The notes under the pieces were generated by a model. It was given only the letters and a program-made list of their open reading frames with translations, did no database searches and was not told the DNA's origin. This document shows, piece after piece, positions 13,501 through 22,500 of a stretch of 64,000 bases of DNA. The translations under genes and the position numbers were made by a program. Positions within the stretch are counted from its first letter, which is position 1. Every line of letters starts with the position of its first letter. The stretch is from assembly GCF_032118995.1 (NCBI RefSeq), contig NC_092665.1, forward strand, positions 12,752,512 through 12,816,511. Direction: 5' to 3'. This DNA comes from Asterias amurensis (Eukaryota; Echinodermata; Asteroidea; Forcipulatida; Asteriidae).

Positions 13501-16500
13501 CGGTGGCAAGTCCTTGGAGGATATGGTGTCCAAACTGAAGAAGCCTCGACGTGTTATGATGCTCGTCAAAGCCGGGTCTGCTGTGGATGCCTTCATTGAC
13601 AAACTGGTACGTCGTAAATGTAGGACATGTAAGATGGGAGGTTCTGCATGGTGGAGGTTGTTAATGAATTAAATTTCTTTTTTGGGGGGGTTGAACAAAG
13701 AATTGACTAGAGTGGGATTCGAACCAACAACCTCTGGATTAACATGCCGGCGCTCTACCAACTGAGCTATCTAGCCCTATATTGGCGGTGTCCCTATTTT
13801 GTCAATATCTTTGTTCGGGGGTGCCATTAAATTTTAATAGACACAAGTTGTGATATTTTTCAGAAATTCTTTTGACTCTCCCCAAATTTTTATTTCAAAT
13901 TTCATTTTTGTAAGGGGCCATTCAGAATAGTCACTTTTAAAAAGGTGTGAGATTTTTCCGAAATTCTTTTGACTCTTCCCAAATTTATTTTTAAAAGCTG
14001 GTCTAACTTTACGTATCTTATACACTGAAGAACAATCAAATGTCTGGTACCAAGCAGAAGATTAAGATCATATGCTGATTTCAAAACAGGGCTAGTGTAG
14101 CTAGCTACATGTACGCCCTAGGCTAGCCTATTTGGCTGAAAGTTCTCTTTTGAAATTGGTCCCATAGGTTTTCAAATTACTTGGGGAAAGTACCGAGTTA
14201 AGTGCATTTACACTATGTACTGTAGGGTAAAACACAGTACTGCAAGAGTGGCTCTAACTTACATGTAGCCTTGCTAAAGGCAGTCAAATTATTCACTCCG
14301 AAAAAAGACCGCAGCTGTATAAAAATCCACCCGTATTCACTGTGCGTAAAATGTGTGTAACCACATCGCACGACACGATGCCCCCGTACACTAACCGCAT
14401 GTGTCGGCCGTCAGCCTGACGGCCTCCGCATGCGGTTAGTGGTACGAGTGCTTGTGTGCACAGTAGTCGTACGATGTGACAGTGTGTATACGGGTGGGTC
14501 ATGCGGTGTGATTACACGCACCACGCACAGTGTATACGGGTGGGTTTACAGCGGCGTCTTTTCGGTGCCTTGAGCAAGGCTAGCTCTAACTAAGCCTTAT
14601 TTTGGGCAAAATAAAGTCACCGCTGGGGGCGCTTGATCCGGGATTGAATAGGTGAATAAATGAATATTATTAAGTCAACAAAGATGCATAAAAAATACGT
14701 TTTTTATAGGTTTTTCTGTCCGTCACACCTACATTATAATACAAAGATATTAGTAAAAGTTATAACAATGTGTACTGTTAATGCACTTTTTTCAAGCCAA
14801 AATTGCCCTTCAAAGTGCCTTGCATTATTATTTAACTATGATTGTCATCGAGCTCTAAGCCTTCCTCAAGCAATCTCAACCTCTTTGAGGAGTGTAGCAC
14901 CATCAGCCAGGAGGGCACAGGTTTCTAATCAATCACAACAATGATCTCTACCCTCGCAGGGTCGCAATCTCTACCCTCCCTGGAATGAGATTGCCAATTA
15001 TAATTAAGTGTTTTGCTCAAGGACACAACTGTCACGACTCAAGACCTGAATTCACACCACTTAGGCCATGCAGCTGCGGACACACATATTAATATTTTGC
15101 ATTATTATGTACATGTACATGTATGCTGCACATAAGTTATGTCAATCCGAATGTCTCAGGGTTTTTTCGAGGCCAATTATTTCTGTCTACTGGAATGCCA
15201 AATCAAATTTGGTTAATTTTATAAATTTATGAATCATAAAAAAAATTTTAAAATTAGAAAAAAAGTAAGGGCACCAGAGCAGCTCTAAATTATTGAGTTA
15301 AAATCGCGACTTTTATCTGAATTGTTATTGTGTCTTGTTTTCAGGTTCCTCTTTTGGAGAAAGGTGATATCATCATTGATGGTGGTAACTCTGAGTACTT
15401 GGACACGACAGTAAGTATAGCATTATGGTCATGTCACATCTCAAACAATTTACAGGCAACCAAGTTAAAGCAATTACTGTTTTTATTAATAGTATTGGTT
15501 TATTGAAATTAATTAGATGTACATTTTTCATCTTGTCTTGTCTTAAATTAAGGGTTCTTTGGCCAAAGTTCAAAAATTTAGGTCCAGAATGCCCCATAGT
15601 TGAGAGACCCCTGGTCAAAGATTGGTTAATACCCAACAAAATGTATTGACCAAAAAAAAACTTCTTTTGTAGGAAATGTTGGACATATTGGAAGAAAAGG
15701 ATTCCCATTCAAAAAAGGGATTCCCTTTTGAAAAAAGGATTCCCAATTGAACATTGAAAATATGGGTAGTGTTAATTGTGTCTTCCGCCATCTGATTAAT
15801 ATTGGTTTATAAATCGTGTTAACAGCGTCGCTGCAAAGCCCTCCAAGAGAAGGGGATTCTATTTGTTGGTAGCGGTGTGAGTGGAGGAGAGGATGGTGCT
15901 CGCTACGGTCCGTCCCTCATGCCCGGAGGAGCCAAGGAGGCCTGGTAAGATAGTGATGTTTAAGTTGAGAAATCATTTCATTCACCATGTTCACTTTGAA
16001 GTAATATGGCTACTTAAATAGATATATGTTTTTATGCCCCCAAATTTGAATCTGAGAAGCATTACTGCAGTAATGTTTCTCAGATTGTGTATTCCTACTA
16101 GGGATTACTCTTCGCTCCGGATTTGATATCTCCAAAAACGTGACCATCTTTTGAATTTAATTAGTCACCAATTTATTTTGTTGTATTGACCACTGGCACG
16201 CACGTCACACGCGGCGACTGTGTCACGCTCACCTTTTTGGTTGGCAAATAGGTTTACGTGTAAACGCAGCATCGCCTAAAAATACCTACTACACACTGAA
16301 TAACGCATAGTGACATTGACCACCAAGATGGCGCATCCAGGATTTTTTTATGATGACGTCGGGTGATTTGGGTCATTACACTACATTATACTGTCATAGG
16401 ATTAATACGATCAAACGGTTACAAAAACCAACTTTAAGGTATACTTTTCAGCTGCTGTTGCAGGGACCTAATGTTAAAGGCAGTGGACACTATTGGTAAT

Positions 16501-19500
16501 TGTCAAGGACTAGTCTTCACAGTTGGTGTACCTCAACATATGCATAAAATAACAAACCTGTGAAAATTTGAGCTCAATCGGTCATCTAACTTGCGAGATA
16601 ATAACGAAAGAAAAAACACCCTTGTCACACGAAGTTGTGTGCGTTTAGATGGTTGATTTCGAGACCTCAAGTTCTAAACCTGAGGTCTCAAAATCAAATT
16701 CGTGAAAAATTACTTCTTTCTCAAAAACTATGGCACTTCAGAGGGAGCCGTTTCTCACAATGTTTTATACCATCAACCTCTCCCCATTACTCGTTACCAA
16801 GTAAGGTTTCGTGCTAATAATTATTTTGAGTAATTACCAGTAGTGTCCACTGCCTTTAATAGACAAGTAGGACTTAGCTCTTTGCGATGGCTTTCTACAC
16901 AAAAAAACATTCTCCCTATTACTTTGGAATTGGCTCTGTTGATTGATAAGTATAAGAAAATAATTTTGAGAAATTTCCTCTTTGTTTCGTTGTGTTTCAG
17001 GCCACATGTCAAGGATATTTTCCAGGGCATTGCAGCTAAAGTTGGCGATGAGCCATGCTGTGATTGGGTGAGTGATTTATTCATGCGTTTATTTTTATAA
17101 TGGGTCACACTACATGAATGTTCCCTTCAGGGCTTAATGAAACTGATACATATTCAGTATCTTTGGTGTTTATGAATAATTCAGTTACCTCTGCGGCTCA
17201 GGAGATTTTTGTAATCACTCTTAAAGCCATTGGACCCTTTCGGTAAAACAGTATTGTCCAAGGCCCACACTTTGTGTATCGCAACTTCTATATCAAATAA
17301 CAAACCTGTGAAAATTTAGGCTCAATCGGTCATCGGAGTCGGGAGAAAATAACGGGGAAAACCCACCCTTGTATCTGCACGTTTCGCCGTGTCATGACAT
17401 GTGTTTAAAATAAATCCGTAATTCTCGATATATCGAGAATTGAATCGAGAATTGATATTGTTTTACTGTTTTCTCAACAACAAAAAAGTCTTTCACCATT
17501 ACCTTCTGTAAACCCTGTAAGTTATTTGTAAATCTGTGAACTTTTTTGTTTCGTTTCTGTACCGAAAGGGTCCAATAAGCCTTTTTGAGATATGGCGGAC
17601 ACATTGCTAAATGTACAACACTATCAGGTTTGGGTAAATTTGTGTGTGTACACCCAAACCAAACAGTCCACCCCTATCACGTTCGCCATACCTCAAAAAG
17701 GCTTATGGCTTTAAAATGAATGGCAATAATAACGTTTGGGTAGAAGCTTAAAGCAGCCTTCGATAGTACATGTATAAATCATTTTTAGAAACATTTCACA
17801 AAGTAATGTAGTTATGCCCCAAATTTGAGTCTGAGGAATGTCCTCAGATTGTGTATTCCTAATAGGGAGTATTCTTCTTGCGTGGACGTACATAATCACT
17901 CCCGATTTTCGGCGCTATCTCAAAAATATTACCACATGTTAGTTTTATTGTATTGACCCCTTGCACGCGCGTCACACGCGGCGACAGTACGCAATACACC
18001 AGATGGTGGACTGTACTTTCACGGAAGAAGAAGAAGAAGACTGATGCCATGCGCACCATGTTGGTGGGCAGTTAGGTTCACGTGTATTAACGCCACGTCG
18101 CCTAAAATGCACGCTTCACTGCATAATGCACAGCATAGAGTTATATATACAAACGCACAGTGAAATTGCCCACCAGTATGGCGCATTCAAGATTTTTCGG
18201 ATGATGACGTCAGGTGAAATGGGCCATTACACCTACATTTATATAAGATTGAAACAATCGAGCGGTTAAAAAAACCAAAGGTATATTTTGTCGCAAAAGA
18301 AGTTACCTTAACATGATTATCCGTATTGTTACTAGATATCATGAATATTTATTATGTTTGTAAACTATGAATAATTCATTCGTGTCATACAGGTCGGAGA
18401 TGAGGGAGCAGGTCACTATGTGAAGATGGTACACAACGGTATCGAATATGGAGACATGCAGCTGATCTGTGAGGCGTACCACTTGATGAAAGACCTCCTT
18501 GGAATGTCCTGTGATGAAATGGCAGAGGTAATTAAAGGAACACGTTGCCTTGGGTCGGTCGAGTTGGTCTTTGAAAAGCGTTTGTAAACAGTTTGTTATA
18601 AAATGCATATAGGATTAGAAAGATATTTTAAAAGTAGAATATAATGATCCACACAAGTAGACATCTGGGCCCAATTTCGTAGAGCTGCTGCGCAAAAAAA
18701 AATTGCTAAGCATGAAATTTTTGCCTTGATAAAAATAGGATGACCATACAAATTTCTTCGTGATTTTCAGGATAAGCGGAGAATAGCTGAATACCAGTAA
18801 CAAGCAATATGCAACACATGAAAACTTGGTTGGTAATCCTGTTTTTATCAAGGAAGAAATTTCATGCTTAGCAAATTTTTGTGCTTAGCAGCTCTATGAA
18901 GTTGGGCCCTGCTTTAGACATCTCATGTACAATGATGAATTTTGTTTGTGGACAACAGGTGATGGCTGAGTGGAACAAGACAGAACTGGACTCCTTCCTG
19001 ATTGAGATCTCAGCAGACATCCTCAAGTTTAAGGACACAGACGGTTCACCGCTGGTGGAGAAGATCCGTGATACGGCTGGACAGGTTGGTCTCTAAAGAT
19101 ATATCTTTGGTTAAACCAGACCGATCCATTAAGCCCAGCCCCATAACATATTGACCAATCACAACCCATTGTGCAACCAAAGGTCCGTCAAATTAAGGTC
19201 CGACATGCGTGCGCGTATGCTTGGCGCGCGCGGCAGAGTTGTGCAGAATGGCATGGGAGAGGCACACGTGTTTTTGCTCGCACGTGCGCCGTGGGCGAGC
19301 CTAATGGATCGGTGTATTATTTCTCCAATATGAGGTTCTTTCCTCTTCTCTCTTATAACAACTGCTCCACCACTGGTCTCAAATTCGGGTGACAAAACCT
19401 CAAGACTGTATGTACACCAGGGCTTGATGCTTGATGTTTGATGATTACCCCTATTAAAGCAGTAAGCTTGTCCAAGGTGTGGTACATGTATAGGGGTGGT

Positions 19501-22500
19501 CGTGTTGTGCGGTCAGGAAGGTGCAGTATTTTACAAGGTGCGAGTAAAAACATCCTTGTAGCTCGGCATTTTTACTGGACCATAACTCTTTTTACATAAC
19601 GAATCAAAATGCACCAGACTGCAGGGCTTGTAGCTCAGCATTGTTACTGGTTTTTGAGTATTGATCTTTGGTTTTGGTCATCTTCTTTCTCGAACAGAAA
19701 GGAACGGGAAAATGGACTGCCATCTCTGCCTTGGATGCTGGTATGCCAGTCACACTCATTGGTAAGAAGTGATTATGCGAAATATTTTTACTTGGTTATT
19801 AAATAGCACACATATCCCAGCAGCTATATATCAAGGGGCTTTACAACATTTTTATCTTAAAGCCATTGGACACTTTCAGAACAGAAAAAAACAAAGGTTC
19901 TCAGATTTACAAATAACCTACAGGGTTTACAGGAGGTAATGGTGAAGACTTCTCTTGAAGTATTGTTCCATGAAATGCTTTACTTTTTGAGAAAACATTA
20001 AAACAACTATCAACTTTCAATATCGAGAATTACGGATTTATTTTAAACACATGTCATATGACACGGCGAAACGTGCGGAAACAAGGGTGGGTGTTCCCGT
20101 TATTTTCTCCCGACTCCGACGACCGATTGAGCCTAAATTTTCACAGGTGTTATTTTATATATAAGGTGTGATACACAAAGTGTGGGCCTTTGGACAACAC
20201 TGTTTACCGAAAGTGTCCAATGGCTTTGATAATCGAAATGAAAAAAATCTGAAGGTTTTGGGGGGTTTTGTTTTTACCACGCCTCTGACCTATTCATGTT
20301 TTTTCTCCCCCACCAAATCGTTCCCTAACTCAGGAGAGGCAGTGTTTGCTCGTTGTCTGTCTTCCATTAAAGATCTACGCATTGAGGCTAGCAAGGTCCT
20401 TCCCGGCCCAGGCCCAGCAAAGTTTGAAGGAGATAAGAAAGAAATGGTTGAGCACATTCGCAAGGTTTGTAGTTCTTAAAGCCATTCAGTCTTGATGACA
20501 AATCACGACACTGATTAAAAGATTTTGGTACTTTTTCAAAATGTCCACAGATTTACATTAAACTTACTGGGTTTTTAAGATAATGACAGTGGAAAGCTTC
20601 CCTTCAAATATTACTTACTGAGGTGCTGTAGTTTTTGAGAAATAGGTAAAACAGTGTCATAAAAATATGTTTGTAAATGTTTAAAATAATTTTCATGACA
20701 TTGTTTTACTCATTTCCCAAAAACCACAGCACCTCAGCACATAATATTTTCAGGGAAGCTTTCTACTACCATTATCTTCAAACTGTGTAAGTTTAATGTA
20801 AATCTGTAGACATTGTGTTTTTTGTCCTACAAAAAGTACATACCGGTACACCCTTTAATCTTCGACCTCTGGATTAATGTATTGGAACTCTACCAACTGA
20901 GCTATCCACCCTAATGTTGGCGGTCTATCTATTCATGCTAATGGTCAATATCTTTGTTCAGGGTTGCCAGTCAGAAGCCATAAAATAATCGTTAGATGCA
21001 ACGTTTTTTGTAGTTACCATCAATTTTGAAGACTTTATTTCATCTGGTTTCAGGCTCTGTATGCTTCCAAGATTGTTTCCTACACCCAGGGTTTCATGCT
21101 TCTCCGTGAAGCAGCGAAACAATTCAACTGGACCCTGAACTACGGTGGTATTGCGTTGATGTGGCGCGGTGGCTGTATCATCCGCAGGTATGGAATAAAA
21201 AAACATGCAACCCAAACCTACATGTACCCCGATTAATTTAATTCGGGTTTCATCTTTGAGGTAGCAAGGCCATTTTCATTTTGCAGAGGGCACTTTTGGC
21301 GGACAATCTCAAAAGTTGTTTTAAAGGGAACACCTTGCCTTGGATCGGTCGAGTTGGTCTTTGAAAAGCGTTTGTAACCATTTGATATAAAATGCATATG
21401 ATTAGAAAGATGTTGTAAAAGTAGAATACAATGATCCACACAAACATGCCTTGAAATTGCACAGTTTTCCTTTTACCTAGTGGACTAACACGGTCGGCCA
21501 TTTATGGGAGACAAATCTTTGACTCCCATAAATGGCTGACCGTGTTAGTTTGCTAAGACATCTTTCTAACCATATGCATTTTATAATAAACGGTTAAAAA
21601 CGCTTTTTACAGACCAACTCGTCCGATCCAAAGCAACGTGTTCCTTTAAAGTTTTGAAGGGGCACCAGGGCAACAAAGACTGTTACCTTTGTGTGACCTT
21701 TGTCTAATACCAAGTACATTATTGCAGTTGAATTTTTCCCCTGTTTCGCCTATATTCATTGAAATCTGAATGATGGTATGTCTTCATTTTACAGCCGTTT
21801 CCTTGGTAACATCAAAGAAGCCTTCGACAAGAACAGTGAACTTTCCAACCTTCTTCTTGACGACTTCTTCAAGGGAGAAATCCTGAAGTGCCAGGTAACA
21901 TCATTTATATCCCCCTACCCTACCCCACCCAATACTCTAACCCATCCTTCCCAGCTGCTCTCTCCTCCATCCCATTTTGTAATAAAACCAGTTTGTTCTC
22001 GATCTCTCTTCAAGGACTATTGGCGCAAGGAGGTATCCCAAGCTTGACTGGTATAGCCGAGTGCTGCGCCCTGGCACCGCTAAACTCAATTATCAACAAG
22101 GCCTACCAGCCCCACCCCAACTCTTACAATCCCCTTTCTTATAATAAATCCACTTTTATTTTTTCTCAAGGACTCTTTGCGCAAGGTTGTTTCCCAAGCT
22201 GCCTTGACTGGTATAGCCGAGTGCTGTGCCCTGGCACCGCTAAACTCAATCATCAACAAAGCCTACCAATCCCACCCAACCCAACCCCAACTCTTACAAT
22301 CCCCTTTCTTATGATAAATCCACTTTGATGTTTCTTCAAGGACTCTTGGCGCAAGGTGGTGTCCCAAGCTGCCTTGAATGGTATAGCTGAGTGCTGCGCC
22401 CTGGCACCGCTAAACCCACTCATCAACAACACCCACTTTGGCACCTGTAATCCCGTCCATCAATAATGCCAACCCATCCCATCCCCAACAATCCCCTTCC

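Noticed and set aside
13692-13826. Possible tRNA gene on the minus strand
   Set aside because: A and B boxes are present, but the anticodon stem has two mismatches and the flanks match another dispersed copy at 20858, so it is a SINE.
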